Of a DNA stretch of 64,000 nucleotides, positions 10,309 through 21,553 are shown piece after piece. The notes beneath the pieces are model-generated. The model was not told the DNA's origin. It was given only the letters and a program-made list of their open reading frames with translations, and did no database searches. The stretch is from Orientallactaga sibirica (taxonomy: Eukaryota > Chordata > Mammalia > Rodentia > Dipodidae): positions 306,001 through 370,000 of the forward strand of contig JAEOAD010002279.1 of NCBI GenBank assembly GCA_036365145.1, read 5' to 3'. The translations under genes and the position numbers were made by a program. Numbering within the stretch: the stretch's first letter is position 1; every line of letters starts with the position of its first letter.

Positions 10309-10563
10309 AGTTTTTCACTTTGAAGACCAGACTCATCCCTTACTTGCTCTTCTTCATGGTCTGAAAATGGCAAACAGCACCCTTCACATCCACTGTCATC
10401 CTTTAACAAACTTGAGCTCATCCAGAACCTCTGACTTGTTTTTACAAGTTCCACAATGATCTAGGTTCATTCAAAGGTTAAAAACCCAGCGCAAGGTCCC
10501 ATGGCTAGTGAGCAGTGGAGACCAATCTTAGCCTAAAGCTTCCTGAGACTTTCTATTACTTCT

Positions 10564-10816
10564 TTTTAAAAAATATTTATTTTTTTATTTGAGACAGAGA
10601 GAGAGGAAGAGGCACAGAGAGAGAGAGAGAATGGGCACGCCAGTGGCCTCTCAGCTGCCGTGAACAAACTCCAGACACGTGCGCCCCCTTGTGGACAAGT
10701 GTGGCATTGCACCCTTGCGTCACTGCATCTGGCTAAACGTGGGACCTGGAAATTGAATGGGTGTTCTTAGGCTTTGCAGGCAGGCGCCTTCACCACTAAG
10801 CCACCTCTCCATCTCT
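10564..10816 (-). mobile_element. DIP-B SINE
   Basis: Perfect 14-bp TSD tttctattacttct at 10550-10563 and 10817-10830. Head reads gccacctctccatctc. Confidence 0.92.
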
Positions 10817-11019
10817 TTTCTATTACTTCTGATAAAACCCTGGTGCTCCCCAATGGGAAGGAGCAGTGTAAATCTTCTCACTGATACATCTCACCATAGG
10901 ACTCATGGACATACCAAATTTGATGACTGGACTGGCTTGATATATATGTTTCAACAGTCAGAGCTTATTAGAGCAGATGAAGGAAATCCACGTGACTGTC
11001 TTTAAATTCTCTCCTTTTG

Positions 11020-11235
11020 GGGTCAGAGAGATGGCTTAGAGGTTAAGGCGCTTGCCTGCAAAGCCTAGGGACCCATGTTCGACTCTCCAGGTCCCACGTA
11101 AACCAGACACACAGCACAAAGGTGAGGCAAGCGCAAGGTCGCACGTGCCCACTAGGTGGCGAAGTGTCTGGAGTTGGATGGAAGTGGCTGGAGGCCCTGG
11201 TGTGCCAATTTTGTCTCTCTCTCTCTCTAAAATAA

Positions 11236-11282
<47 letters not shown>

Positions 11283-11284
11283 AA
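11020..11284 (+). mobile_element. DIP-C SINE with (AAAT)n tail
   Basis: Internal gaggcaagcgcaaggtcgca and cactaggtggcgaag identify type C. The tail is about 60 bp of AAAT units. Flanks share attctctccYttt. Confidence 0.88.
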
Positions 11285-11587
11285 GATTCTCTCCCTTTAA
11301 TGGACTGCACCATGGTAGCTGTGTTCAGAGAGTCTTTCTGGATAGGCCAGCCCTCTATGCATGAGAGCCATGCATAGAACAGGACAAGGCTTTTTCACAG
11401 CCCCTTGACCTCCTTTGTAAGCCAACTCTCTCTCTCAACCAGTGGTAACATAGCGCCTTGAGTAACTGGGGCGTTTCCTTGCCTCCTTGACCTCACATTG
11501 GCTTGAATCCCCGCATTATCATTTCACTGTGCATGAATTGCCTGACTTCTGTGGGTTTTAGTTTTTTCTTTCATTTTTTTGTATTTT

Positions 11588-11626
11588 AATTTTATTTATT
11601 TATTTGTGAGAGAGAGAAGCAGATAG

Positions 11627-11674
<48 letters not shown>

Positions 11675-11827
11675 AGAATGGGAACACCAGGGCCTCCAGC
11701 CACTGCAAACGAACTCCAGACACATGTGCCACCATGTGCATCTGGCTTACGTGGGTCCTGGGGAATCGAACCTGGGTCCTTTGGCTTTGCAGGCAAGCTC
11801 CTTAACCACTAAGCAATCCCTTCAGCC
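11588..11827 (-). mobile_element. DIP-A SINE
   Basis: Long GA tract (11605-11670), core catctggcttacgtgggtcc, head ctaagcaatcccttcagccc. Confidence 0.87.
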
Positions 11828-12600
11828 CTTAGTTTCTTTATAAGTGAATATAATAAGGATATCCAGCTTACAAGGTTGCTATGGAAACTGACTGAAATAA
11901 TGTCTATCAGCTCAGTGCTCTCAGAAGCAAATATCAATACAGAGTCGGGTAGATGACCAAGAGACTTACTGGGGGCAACATGTGTGAGTGGTCAAGAAGG
12001 GAGTAGGTATCCTCAGGGGAAGCCCTCAGACCAGCTAGTGCGTGTGGATCAGGGAGAAGGAAAGAAGGTGGGCAGAAAGTTCCCCAGATTGTGGTTCAGC
12101 TCTCTGCCAGGCCAATGAACAGCTCTGACCCTAAAACTGGCCATGGAAGATTTTTTTTTTTTTTTGCGCTGGGACGATATGGCCAGGCCTTGATACCCTC
12201 TTTGTGTTACCACGACCTGACAGAGATGCACACTTCTGTACCTGCCCATGTGAAGTGTGTAAAGTTATTAGCTCGCTGTCTTTTTCCCCGAAGCAAATAC
12301 TCAGGAAATGTTTGTGGCTGGCATCATTATTTTTTGAAATCAAGAAACCAATGACTGGAATCAGGTGTTATTACACCTTACGGTACCGTTATCTGCATGC
12401 CTGTCTGTATCAAAGAGAAAAAACTCACTGGATGCTCATTAAAAGGACAAGGTAGATATTATTTGAGCCACTCCAGCAGGGGAGAGAGACTTCATCACAG
12501 AACTGGGCTCAAAACTGAAACAAAGAAAGACATCCAGAGATTTATAGCCCATGGGTATCGAAAGGGTATCGGCAGAGGGAACCGATCAGACAAAAAGAAT
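11828..12600. other. Mostly unique sequence with a MIR-like start
   Basis: 11830-11930 has MIR-like wording (tttctttataagtgaatataataagga). The rest is unique, with a T(13) run at 12150. Short frames on both strands around 12091-12455 are unconvincing. Confidence 0.4.
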
Positions 12601-12602
12601 AG

Positions 12603-12832
12603 GGGGCTGGAGAGATGGTTTAGTGGTTAAGGTGCCTGCCTTCTAAGCCTAAGAACGCTCATTCGATTCTCCAGGTCCCACGTTTAGCCAGACGCAAAGT
12701 GACACAAGGGCGCAATGCCAAGCTTGCCCACAAGGGGGTGCATGCGCCTGGAGTTTGTTCACAGTGGCTGAGAGGCCGCTGGTGCACCCATTCTATCTCT
12801 CTCTCTCTGACTCTTTCCAAAAAAAAAAAAAA
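12603..12832 (+). mobile_element. DIP-B SINE
   Basis: Contains gacacaagggcgcaatgcc, the plus-sense form of the type B insert. Followed by A(18). Flanks share aaaaagaatag. Confidence 0.9.
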
Positions 12833-12837
12833 AAAAG

Positions 12838-13295
12838 AATAGGACACTTGCTAAATTAGCATGACAAAGTTCTTCCTATAGGCATGCCAAATACTTAGAT
12901 GTCAGGGACAGGGGATGAGGAAGGGATGGGGGAGGGGGTCCTCACTAAACTAATGAGCTGAAAAATGTGGGCCTGGACAGTCATAGGCAGGGCAAACGGT
13001 TTGTGAGATGGCTTGAAGAAGTGGACTAAAGCTTGATCAAATGCCGTGTTTGTCACCTGTCATTTCTCCTCAATGCCACCTCAGTAGCACTCATGGCTGG
13101 TTTGCCCCTTGGCACGCAAATTCTACCTCTCTCCAAGTGCCCGAGGCACAGCCTAGGTTCATGGGATGACTATTTGGGATATCAGGGCACGTGAGGAGCT
13201 GGGCTTGCTTAGCTGAACCTGAAGTTCAGGCCCAGCACCTGGTGCACCTGGGTGACACTTGTAGGCACCTTGTCAGTGTCTTCTGAGCCTCTCTT
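12838..13295. other. Unique sequence, nothing recognised
   Basis: No exon-like frame, repeat family or regulatory cluster stands out here. Confidence 0.4.
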
Positions 13296-13310
13296 AAAAA
13301 GATACGAGCG

Positions 13311-13470
13311 TAGAGACGGGCGTAGTGGCGCACGCCTTTAATCCCAGCACTCGGGAGGCAGAGGTAGGAGGATCTCCGAGAGTTCAAGGCCACCCTGAGA
13401 CTACATAGTTAATTCCAGGTCAGCCTGGACCAGAGTGAGACCCTACCTCAAAAAAAAAACAAAAAACAAA
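13311..13470 (+). mobile_element. B1 SINE
   Basis: Full B1 flanked by aaaagatacgagc at about 13297-13309 and 13473-13485. Confidence 0.92.
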
Positions 13471-13486
13471 AAAAAAGATACGAGCA

Positions 13487-13715
13487 TGGGCTGGAGAGAT
13501 GCCTTAGCGGTTAAGTGCTTGCCTGTGAAACCTAAGGACCATGGTTCAAGTCTGATTCCCCAGGACCCACGAAAGCCAGATACACAAGGGGAGCATGCAT
13601 TTGGAGTTTGTTTGCAGTGGCTGGAGGCCCTGGTGAGCCCATTCTCTATCTATCTGCCTTTTCCTCTCTCTGTCTGTCACTCTCAAATAAATAAACAAAC
13701 AAATAAACAAATAAG
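13487..13715 (+). mobile_element. DIP-A SINE
   Basis: Head gggctggagagatgccttag, tail ending in AAAC and AAAT units. Inserted next to the target duplication of the preceding B1. Confidence 0.88.
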
Positions 13716-13946
13716 GGGCTGAAGGAATGGCTTAGCGGTTAAGGTGCTCGCCTGCGAAGCCAAAGGACCCAGGTTCGATTCCCCAGTACCCGCGTTAGCC
13801 AGATGCACAAGGTGGGGCATGCATCTGGAGTTTGTTTGCAGTGGCTGGAGTCCCTGACGTGCCCATTCTATCTATTTGCCTCTCTTCTGTCTCTCACTCT
13901 CTCTGCTTGCAAATAAATAAATAAAATTAAAATCTTTTAAAAAAAA
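13716..13946 (+). mobile_element. DIP-A SINE
   Basis: Head ggggctgaaggaatggcttag begins where the previous DIP tail stops, so two DIP copies lie head to tail. Confidence 0.88.
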
Positions 13947-14041
13947 CCACAGCACATGTTGACACTATATTCCAGGCCAGGTGGACAAAGACACTCATTG
14001 CTGAGTCAGATGAAGCCAAGACTCTAACTTTCTAATTCTTT

Positions 14042-14269
14042 TTAAAATTTTTTTATATTTTTATTTATTTATTTATTTGAGAGAGAGAGAGAGAAGCAGA
14101 AAGGGAGCAAGAGGGAGAATTGGCACGCCAGGGCCTCCAGCCACTGCAAACGAACTCCAGACACATGCTCCCCCTTGTGCATCTGGCTTACATGGTTCCT
14201 GGGGAATCAAACCAAGGTCCCTTGGCTTTGCAGGCAAATGTCTTAACCGCTAATCCATCTCTCCAGCCC
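14042..14269 (-). mobile_element. DIP-A SINE
   Basis: Flanked by ctaattcttttt. The same target word occurs a third time after the following B1, showing a second insertion into the same site. Confidence 0.88.
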
Positions 14270-14279
14270 TAATTCTTTT

Positions 14280-14426
14280 TTTTTTTTTCTTTTAAGGTAG
14301 AGTCTCACTTTAGCCCAGGCTGACCTGGATCTCACTCTGTAGTTCCAGGCTGGCCTCGAACTCACAGCCATCCTCCTCCTCCTGCCTCTTAAATACTAGG
14401 ATTAAAGTCATGCACCATCACGACTG
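14280..14426 (-). mobile_element. B1 SINE
   Basis: Reverse B1 ending attaaagtcatgcaccatc. Target word ctaattctt at about 14270 and 14428. Confidence 0.87.
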
Positions 14427-14635
14427 ACTAATTCTTGATTCTAAACTTAACTTCTTTTCATCAAACAATTCAGAATATTGGAAAATCTACACACATTCTA
14501 TCTCCCTGTAATGTCCTCCATGACCCAAAAAATTCTTAGCTCCACAACATCTCTTTGATCTTAGCTTTATTCTCAATATTCGTCTGAATCAACCCATCTT
14601 AAAACAGTTTTTTGTATATTCATGCTGATTTTTTT

Positions 14636-14790
14636 AAGTGTTTAAATTTATTTTTATTTTAGAGAGAGTGAATGGGAGAGAGAGAGTGACACAGAGAGAG
14701 ACAATTTGTGCACCAGGGACTCAGTCCTTGAGCTCCAGATGCTTGTGCCACCTAGTGGTCATGTGTAACCTTGCGCTTGCCTCATCTTTT
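14636..14790 (-). mobile_element. DIP-C SINE, head missing
   Basis: Runs from the tail to gtgtaaccttgcgcttgcct and then stops; the box A/B half is absent, so in element sense it is 5'-truncated. Confidence 0.78.
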
Positions 14791-14874
14791 GTTATTCATT
14801 CCAAATTTATATGTGGAGAAACAGATGTTCAGAAAGGGTGCATGTCATTCCCAAACTTAGAAATTGGAAACTAG

Positions 14875-15101
14875 GGCTGGAGAGATGGCTTAGCGGTTAA
14901 GGCGTTTGCCTGCAAAGCCAAAGAACCTCAGTTCGATTCCATCCAGGACCCACGTTAGCCAGATGCACAAGGTGGTGCATGCATCTGGAGTTTGTTTGCA
15001 GTGGCTGGAGGCCCCGGCACACCCATTTTATCTTTCTCTCTCTCTCTGCCTCTTTCTCTCTCACTCTCTCAAATAAATATATAAAATTAAAAAAAAAAAA
15101 A
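14875..15101 (+). mobile_element. DIP-A SINE
   Basis: Flanked by agaaattggaaactag and agaaattggatactag, a TSD with one mismatch. Confidence 0.92.
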
Positions 15102-15104
15102 AAG

Positions 15105-15513
15105 AAATTGGATACTAGACTCTAGACCTTAGCCCTTGCAATATTCCTCTTGGGGTCTCTCTCCCCCCACATCTCTCTCTAATGGACTGACTTGTACTCA
15201 CCTAGGTGGTGGTATTTAACTAATGCTTTGGTTCAAATTATCATGAGGATATAGGCACATTATTTTGAAACCAAAGTACTGGAAATAAGTAAACAAGATA
15301 TGGACAGGGGTTACCAAGATTTGTGTTTCTCCAGCTGTCTGCTCATTCAGCAACCTGTTTTATCTTTTCTCAGTCTTCTGTGCGTGAGCTCACTCTTATT
15401 CTATTTCTGCTGAGCTGGTAACTTCGAAGTTGATTGCTTCTCGAGGAAGCTCCTGGCCCACTCCTGTCCATCTGTGTAAACATCTCTGAAAGATGGCTCT
15501 CAGTAGGTGTTAA
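15105..15513. other. Unique sequence
   Basis: No repeat or exon signal recognised. If the 15792-15889 exon is real, this is intron downstream of it in gene sense. Confidence 0.4.
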
Positions 15514-15524
15514 AGAAATCATTA

Positions 15525-15772
15525 GGGCTGGAGAAATGACTTAGCGGTTAAGGCACTTGCCTGCGAAGCCTAAAGACCCATGTTTGACTGCCCAGATCCC
15601 ACATAAGCCAGAAGCACAAGGGTAAGGCAAGCACAAGGTTGCCAATGCCCCCACTAGGTGCTGCAAGTGTCTGGAGTTTGATTGCAGTGGCTGAGGTCCT
15701 GGCACACCAATTCTCTCTCTCTCCCTCTGTCTCTCTCTCTCTCTCAAGTAAAAAAAAAAAAAAATTAAAGAA
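15525..15772 (+). mobile_element. DIP-C SINE close to an exon border
   Basis: Contains gtaaggcaagcacaaggttg and cactaggtgctgcaag. Flanked by agaaatcatta on both sides (about 15514 and 15775). It ends about 17 bp from the proposed splice donor at 15791. Confidence 0.9.
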
Positions 15773-15791
15773 AAAGAAATCATTAATACAC

Positions 15792-15889
15792 CTGTATTGA
15801 TTAGAAGGACTTCACTGTCACTGGGAAAGAAGCCCATTGCAAAGACCAGGCCTTCCTCATCCAACTCCACCGTTAACTTATGCACCATT
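15792..15889 (-). CDS. Putative internal coding exon, gene not identified
   Basis: On the minus strand a pyrimidine-rich tract (tttccctgttcctttctact) leads to ccttgttttag, then a 98-nt block, then AATACAG followed by gtgtat. These are good acceptor and acceptable donor contexts. The block is open as one completing base, 32 codons and one leftover base. The peptide begins MVHKLTVELDEEG and continues FAMGFFPSDSEVLLI, which has protein-like composition with alternating hydrophobic and acidic residues. The first base completes a codon left by an upstream exon, which fits the phase of the 35431-35515 exon (a shared ACA, Thr). I do not recognise the protein family. The alternatives are a fortuitous frame or an internal Met start. 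The next downstream exon is not visible in the window. Confidence 0.55.
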
Positions 15890-16053
15890 CTAAAACAAGG
15901 GGAGTAGAAAGGAACAGGGAAACGACTGGGCTAGGCTGGGATTGGAAGACCTTGTTTTAAAGATATGCCATGGTTTTAGTGGTCATCTGACTCAGGAGTA
16001 CTTTCTCTGTCTGTTGAACTTTATTGGATCTGTCATGTATAACGAACAAGGCT

Positions 16054-16262
16054 GTGGGGCTGGAGAGATGGCTTAGCGGTTAAGGCATTTGCCTGTGAAG
16101 CCTAAGGATCCTGGTTTGATTCTTTAGGTCCCACATAAGCCAGATGCATGAGGTGGTGCATGCATCTGGAGTTTGTTTGCAGTGGCTGAAGGCCATTCTC
16201 TCTCTCCCTCTCCCTGTGTCTTTTTCTCTCTTAAATAAATAAATAAAAAAAAAATAAAATAT
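16054..16262 (+). mobile_element. DIP-A SINE
   Basis: Head ggggctggagagatggcttag, A-rich tail. It is the last SINE before a 3.4-kb SINE-free stretch. Confidence 0.88.
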
Positions 16263-17514
16263 TTTTTAAAATTCTCTGCTATCTTAGTTTTGTTGTCCCA
16301 TAAGTAAACACTTGACAGGGTTTATGAGGGAGCTGGTCGTGGGAAACACAAATGAGGTAACAGACAGAGAAGGGAGACAGAGAAAAGAAGTAAGCCAGGA
16401 CTATATGCATTAGCAATGGAAGACTGCTCTAGACAAGGCGGACCTCCCCCTGCCGGACCCCCTCTGAGCAACTGTACAGGAAGGTCCTCAGGACCCTGGG
16501 AGAGATGAGCTGGCAGCTGGAGTTCTAACTGCGTCCCTGGGGTATCAGTTTCCTCCCAGTTCTTGAGCCAAGCAAACTCCACAGGTACCTGAGACGGCAG
16601 AGCAGGGCGAGTGGGACAGACACGCCTGGGATTGGAAGCTCCCAGTATGAGATGACAAGGGAGGGCTACAGCACAGGCAGACTCTAACGTGGATCCAAGG
16701 CAGGAACACGGCAGAGACAGCATCCGTCCACCAGCTAAGGAGTCCCTCCCTCATCGCCTGCCACCTCCTCAGGAAGAAAGATGCTTCGCTGCCACCCTAA
16801 CACAACGATGGATGAAATGTCAGGGATTTGCTGTGCCATCTCCTTACATTTCAGCATCCTCCCCCAAACTTCCCTTGGCCCCTTCGGAGTCCTGTCTTGC
16901 ATCCTCTCTCTTCAAGGGTAGACTACTGCTGTTGAACAGCCTCATCAAACCCAGCTTGTTGTGCTCGTGAGGGATTCTGGGGGAACCCACGGAGCTCTGG
17001 TGATGCTCATTAATTCTCCAGGAGACTCGGAGACCTCCGGTAATGAGAACTCACTTGGGCACATCTCTGACAGGGTCCCAATTCCTCCTTTCCCACCCTG
17101 TCACCTACCACCGGAGCCCCGGCCAGTGAGGGGGTTCCTTGGAAGGCTGATTCTCCCCTCCACGGGGAGTATGCTGCAGAAGGGGGGTGCTGCTGTCACA
17201 GACATACCCACTGAGAGATGGCTGGGGGTCTAGAAGGACCCTCATTATAAAGCTTCCCCTGCCTGTCGGTTCCACTGCCAGGTGCCTTGGATTCAGCCTT
17301 ATAATGAGCTCGCCATGCAGCTCCAGCCAGGCTTTCTCTGCATGCTGGCGGATTTTAAGCCGTTTCCTTCAGCAAGACCAGTTTGAGTTTAGTTGTCTGC
17401 AATTAAATATTCCAGGAACAGAGAGAGGTTTGGGGATGCGCTGACCTACTTGATAGAACTTTCCAGTAATGATCATGCCTTGATCTTTTTTTTTGTTTGT
17501 TTGTTTGAAAAGGG

Positions 17515-17900
17515 AAAGTTCTAAATATTCATATGTTTTGATCTAGTGAATTTATTTCTTGGCATGTATCATAAGGAAATGAAACAACGTACAGGTGTTT
17601 GTCATAATATTGTGTGTTAAGTGGAATGTTGAACAACAATAGAAAGGGCAATGACCAAGTCATATGTAACAGTGTGGAGAAAATTATTTTATCATAACGT
17701 TCAGAGAAAAATGGAGATTTTAACATTTGATCGCCACACAATCATCCCAGTAAAAGACAAAATAAAAATAGGGCCAGCAAAAGAATTTCATATGAAAATG
17801 TGGATAGCAGTTGTGTTGACTGGGCAGTGATTATAGAATATTTTGTTTTCTTGATTTACCTTTCCTTTTATGTTAAGTGCACACTTCAATTCAAAGGATA
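17515..17900 (+). mobile_element. Ancient L1 3' fragment
   Basis: ttgatctagtgaatttattt, catgtatcataaggaaatga and later wording follow the 3' part of old mammalian L1 elements (L1M type). Strongly diverged, so the assignment is moderate. Confidence 0.5.
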
Positions 17901-17916
17901 CTTGTTTTTCAATGTC

Positions 17917-17942
17917 ACACACACACACACACACACACACAC
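17917..17942 (+). repeat. (CA)n microsatellite
   Basis: About 13 CA units. Confidence 0.95.
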
Positions 17943-18928
17943 GTGTTCAAAATTGAGTCAAGACTATCTTTGCAGTTCAGTGAACCTAAACTTGGGAGAG
18001 TGTACTAGAAGGAAACTCAGAAATAATCCCTGTTTCTGTGATAAGGGGCAGAGACTCCGCTCTGATGCACCCCATAATCCTCTGGAGTGCAAGTGGGAAG
18101 TGAGGGACCCTCCAGGCTTCACCTTCCGAGGTTAATGTAGGGTCCCAGGAGCTTTGATTTTGTCAGGTTCCTGGTAATTCCAACTCCGTCTATCCATTGA
18201 ACAGTCACTGTCATTTTGAGGTATTTTTTTTTCTCTACCGCACAAATGGTTTGTACAGTTGCCAAATTATTTTGATGATGAGACGAGGCCAAAGCACGTT
18301 TGAATGTAAGAATTCTGTGACACAGAGACATGCCTCCACTTTCATAATCCGCTCTGCTCTTTCAGCATGCCGGTTCCTCGGTGCCTTCACAGACATGGCC
18401 TTATTGGTTACATAGTACCCACCCGACGTCTAGATTATGACTCATTAACTCTTCTTTCATTTCCATGAACTGTCACAGGGGGAGGAAGGCTGAAGAAATT
18501 AGGAGTTTTCATTTTAAAAAAGCAAAGCCTTCTAAAAATAGACTGTGTAGCTGTAAGGGGGCAAATTTGTTTCCCGTGGTCCCAGCAGGCGCAACTCTGA
18601 CCAGGAAATGGGAATTACCATTAGACAAACACTGGCTTTCGGAGCGAGCCTTGGCACACACTTGGCCAAGAGGCCTTAAGCATTCCTTCAGAATTAGGCA
18701 TTCCTGATGATTCTTGACAGGGTCTTTTCTGATGTTATATGTCCTAGAATCATGCTCCCCACCCCCCTCGTTTTCCCAGAATGCACTTCTGTTCATCGTG
18801 GGCAGGTCTATTTGCAAGGCTAATATAATCAAAATTTTACTAAACTGATTGTGGTTTATTCCAAACAGTGCCTAATTCAAAGCAACTGCGTATCCCCAGC
18901 TGAGTTGGGCCCTATTGTTCTTGAGTTA

Positions 18929-18963
18929 AAAAAAAAAAAAAAAAAAAGAAAGAAAGAAAGAAG
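18929..18963 (+). repeat. A(19) and (GAAA)n tract
   Basis: Simple repeat with no SINE body attached, next to the homeodomain-motif-rich part of the SINE-free block. Confidence 0.9.
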
Positions 18964-19703
18964 CAAGTGCAATATATGGAAATCCAAACATAAGCAAATG
19001 AATTAGAGGGATAATTATTTGCAGAACAAAACGATCCCCCGCAGGGCTCCCCTTTAAATTGTGAGCTCTCCAACAGCATTTACAGTGTAATTAAATTAAC
19101 CAAAATGTGGTTAACACCCAAACTCTGAAGTGTCAGTTTTTGCCCAGTTTCCTCCTTATGAGTGAACTGGCCTCTATGTGGAGGCTCGGTCTGCCCACCT
19201 CCCTACAAGAGGAAAGGCCCAGGATGACCCCAGCCCTGCATGGGAGGCAATATTTGGCCTTGCCTTACGTGTTTTAGTCATGGTGGCTGGGCTCAGGCAT
19301 AGGCTCTGGAGAGTCTGAGCTCTGGTCCTACTGTTTGGTTTAGGATCTGGCCCGCTTCCGTTCTTATCCTCTGGCTTCTTTCCACACACCATCACAGAAT
19401 GAAGCCACTGGAAGGCCTCAAGGGATTCTGTACAGCACCAAGCACCCGCTGTCCCTGGCACTGGGCTGAAGGAGGGCAGAGGAAGGGTGCCTTCAGACCG
19501 CAAGAGCAGAGGCCGTACAGCTGGAGCTGAGCCCCGATGGCATCCTGGAAGGAGGTGAGTTCATATGGGCAGAGGGGCTCAAAGAAGAGCTGGAGACCTG
19601 GGAAACATGGAAGTCACCCTTCCTGCCCTCCAGTCCCCAGCCTGAATGAATCTTGCTGAAAACCAGGTGGCAAGGGATCCTAGAAAATATAGTGGCAGGG
19701 GTG

Positions 19704-19922
19704 GGGGCTGGAGAGATTGCTTAGTGGTTAAGGCGCTTGCCTACAAAGCCAAAGGACCCAGGTTCGATTCCCCAGGACAGACGTAAGTCAGATTTACAAG
19801 GGGGGCACACATATCTGGAGTTCATTTGCAACAGCTGGAGGCCCTGGTGTGTCCATTCTCTTTCTGTCTCTCTCTATCTGCCTATTTCTCTCTCTGTATC
19901 TAATAAATAAATTTTTTAATGT
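19704..19922 (+). mobile_element. DIP-A SINE
   Basis: Head ggggctggagagattgcttag, tail taataaataaa. Confidence 0.88.
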
Positions 19923-19986
19923 AAAAAAGAGAATATAATGTGCAGGGGTTAGATCCCATGAAAAGAACAGAATAGATGGCGGGGGG

Positions 19987-20226
19987 GCGCTGGAGAGATG
20001 GCTTAGTGGTTTAGGCGCCTGCCTGCTATGCCTAAGAATGCCAGTTCCAATCTCCAGGTCCCACGTTTAGCCAGATGCAAAGTGATGCAAGGATGCAATA
20101 CTGCACTTGCCCACAAGGGGGTACACGCATCTGGAGTTCATTGAGAGGCTGCTGGCGCGCCCGGTCTCTATCTGTCTCCCTCTCCATCTCTCCTCTCTGT
20201 CTCTCTCCAAAAAAAAAAAAAAAAAA
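19987..20226 (+). mobile_element. DIP-B SINE
   Basis: Head cgctggagagatggcttagt, insert gtgatgcaaggatgcaata, tail A(18). Flanking agatRgYgggggg may be the TSD. Confidence 0.87.
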
Positions 20227-20379
20227 GATAGTGGGGGGAACAGATTTGGGGAGCCAACAGACAGTGGTTATGACACGACAACCAAGAACTACAACAGGAA
20301 CTGTGTTTGCCAAAGGGTCAGGAATTAAAAACAAAACAAAACAACAAAAACAAACAGTAACTTCAGAAACCAGTAATGA

Positions 20380-20565
20380 GGGCTGGTTTGGGGGGGGGTG
20401 GCCCAGTAGTTAAGGGCACTTGTTTGCAAAGTCTGCCAGCCAGGTTTCAATTACCTAGTGCCCATGGAGAGTCAGTGGTACACACATCTGGAGTTCATTT
20501 GCAGTAACAAGAGGCCCTGGTGCATCCATTCTCTCTCTGTGTTCATAAATAATTAAATAAATATA
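20380..20565 (+). mobile_element. DIP SINE, decayed
   Basis: Head altered to gggctggtttggggggggg; core cacacatctggagttcatttgcag is still clear. Confidence 0.78.
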
Positions 20566-20945
20566 CTAAAACAGAGTAATGCAAGTAGCTACTAATGTTT
20601 CTTCATTGCTTGTTAACAGATCACCTCTTGTATTGGGCAGACTAGAAGTGACTTCTGGGCTAAGCACTCTACAGAGGACTGTAACGGAGGCTTAGGGTAG
20701 CTACGTGACGTCCTTACTAATACCATCATCTCACTCGACTAGAGGCAAAAGGAAGACTCGGAGAACTTTATTTCTCCAGACCACGCCAGTATTCAGTGGT
20801 CGAATCAATATTCAGGCACAGCATCTCCTATCATGAAGCTAGCTTAGTCCTACTTCATTCTGACGTCCCTGCCCAGCACCTGTTTTGTTTGGTCATATTC
20901 TTAGGAATCTCTCTACTTGTTAATTTCCTTGCATTAAAACACAGA
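20566..20945. other. Probable MIR remnants in unique sequence
   Basis: gggctaagcactctacagagg and taataccatcatctcactcga recall the MIR phrase gctaagcgctttacatgca followed by cctcac. Weak. Confidence 0.35.
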
Positions 20946-20948
20946 TTT

Positions 20949-21121
20949 GGGTTGGAGGGATGGCTTAGCAGAACCCACGCTTGACTCTCCAGAACCTGCG
21001 TAAGCCAGATGCACAAAGTGACTCGTGTGCATATGTGTCTGGAGTTTGATTGCAGTGGCTAGAGGCTCTGGCACGTCAATTCTCTCTCTCTCTCACTAGC
21101 TATCTCATAAAATAAATTTAA
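20949..21121 (+). mobile_element. DIP SINE with box A region deleted
   Basis: Head gggttggagggatggcttag jumps directly to cagaacccacgcttgactctcc, so part of the tRNA region is lost. Confidence 0.82.
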
Positions 21122-21139
21122 AAACCCCACAAATTTCCC

Positions 21140-21230
21140 ATTTCACAGGACTGTTGTGAAACAAGATGGATGCATATGTGTAATGCTTGGTACACAGAAG
21201 ACATTAGAATATACATTGAAATGCTGGAAT
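21140..21230 (-). mobile_element. MIR-like fragment
   Basis: aggactgttgtgaaacaaga and gcttggtacacagaagacat follow the MIR 3' wording (gggttgttgtgaggattaa, gcctggcacatagtag). Confidence 0.5.
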
Positions 21231-21309
21231 ATAACTGATTTTCCCCTGCTTGCAAGGAAATGACTTGAGAAGTTGTCTGGGTTTAGACCCAGTTCAGGTG
21301 CCCTATTTC

Positions 21310-21538
21310 TTTTTTCCTTTATTATAAATTGTGCATTTATATATATATTTGAGGGAGAGAAAGTGGGAAAGAGAGAGAGAGAGAAAGAATGGGCACACCA
21401 GGGCCTCCAGCTGCTGCAAACAAATTCCAGATGGATGCTCCCCCTTGTGCATCTGGCTTACGTGGGTCCTGGAGAATCGAACTGGGATCCTTTGGCTTTG
21501 CAGGCAAACACCTTAACCGCTAAGCCATCCCTCCAGCC
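21310..21538 (-). mobile_element. DIP-A SINE
   Basis: Perfect 15-bp TSD caggtgccctatttc at 21295-21309 and 21539-21553. Confidence 0.93.
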
Positions 21539-21553
21539 CAGGTGCCCTATTTC

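Larger units (their letters stand above)
16263..19702. other. SINE-free block with conserved-noncoding character
   Basis: About 3.4 kb with no DIP or B1 copy, whereas the rest of the window averages one per 500-600 bp. AT-rich segments carry homeodomain-type cores: TAATTA at 19012-19017 and 19088-19093, cattaattctcc near 17010, and caattaaatattcc near 17400. A RUNX-type TGTGGTT lies at 19106-19112. No exon is convincing. In the proposed gene model this is the last part of the intron before the 15.8-kb exon. Regulatory function is inference. Confidence 0.45.
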
